A DNA stretch of 5,381 nt from JBDLRH01 sp039800165 (lineage in GTDB: Bacteria; Pseudomonadota; Gammaproteobacteria; Burkholderiales; Burkholderiaceae_C): positions 1 through 5,381 of the forward strand of contig JBDLRH010000053.1 of NCBI GenBank assembly GCA_039800165.1, written 5' to 3'. The notes under the pieces were generated by a model. It was not told where the DNA came from and did not search any database. It saw nothing but the letters and a program-made list of their open reading frames with translations. The position numbers were made by a program, and so were the translations under genes. Shown in pieces: positions 5,326 to 5,381 of the stretch; position 1 is the first letter of the stretch, and each line of letters starts with the position of its first letter.

Positions 5326-5381
5326 ATGACGATAAGGCGGCACAAGACCCGTCGTACGGCGCTGTCTCAAGGCCGGGAACA

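Noticed and set aside
5284..5370. N-terminal extension of KatG to the ATG at 5368-5370
   Set aside because: The extra 29 residues are Arg/Pro-rich and unlike KatG N-termini, and the GGAG at 5290-5293 points to the ATG at 5281-5283.
1..5381. Mobile-element ends, CRISPR repeats, tRNA or rRNA genes
   Set aside because: None could be found by reading: no transposase or integrase frames, no regularly spaced repeats and no tRNA-like cloverleaf, so transfer of this locus is not shown.

Overview
The window is GC-rich, with G or C at most third codon positions. Its gene content points to a Gram-negative proteobacterium, probably beta or gamma: a bacterial-type phosphatidylserine decarboxylase closely resembling that of E. 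coli, a bifunctional catalase-peroxidase, and short proteobacterial-style intergenic gaps. I cannot name a species. I see no tRNA, rRNA, CRISPR array, insertion sequence, integrase or attachment site.

Layout. Positions 1-136 hold no gene I can name; they may include the tail of a gene that starts outside the window. A perfect 12-bp inverted repeat (137-174) follows. Then comes a plus-strand pair: a small ferritin-like (DUF2202-type) protein with a glycine/arginine-rich tail (199-684), and a phosphatidylserine decarboxylase (about 677-1549) whose likely start overlaps the end of the first gene. The minus strand carries three genes converging on this pair. In transcription order they are katG (catalase-peroxidase, 5283-3109), dps (DNA-protecting mini-ferritin, 2927-2433) and a ZIP-family metal transporter (2329-1592). 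The gaps are 181 nt (katG-dps), 103 nt (dps-zip) and 42 nt between the convergent stops of psd and zip. Several hairpins sit in these gaps. None has the U-run of a textbook Rho-independent terminator.

How the genes may work together. KatG destroys hydrogen peroxide. Dps uses peroxide to oxidise and store ferrous iron and shields DNA. The ZIP protein moves divalent metal ions, and the ferritin-like protein keeps helical E..H metal-ligand motifs. Four of the five genes therefore bear on peroxide and transition-metal handling. The fifth makes phosphatidylethanolamine, which fits membrane maintenance or repair. This reads as a compact oxidative/metal-stress locus. Each family is known; what deserves a second look is the pairing of a ferritin-like protein with a lipid-synthesis enzyme, and the structured RNA elements in the gaps.
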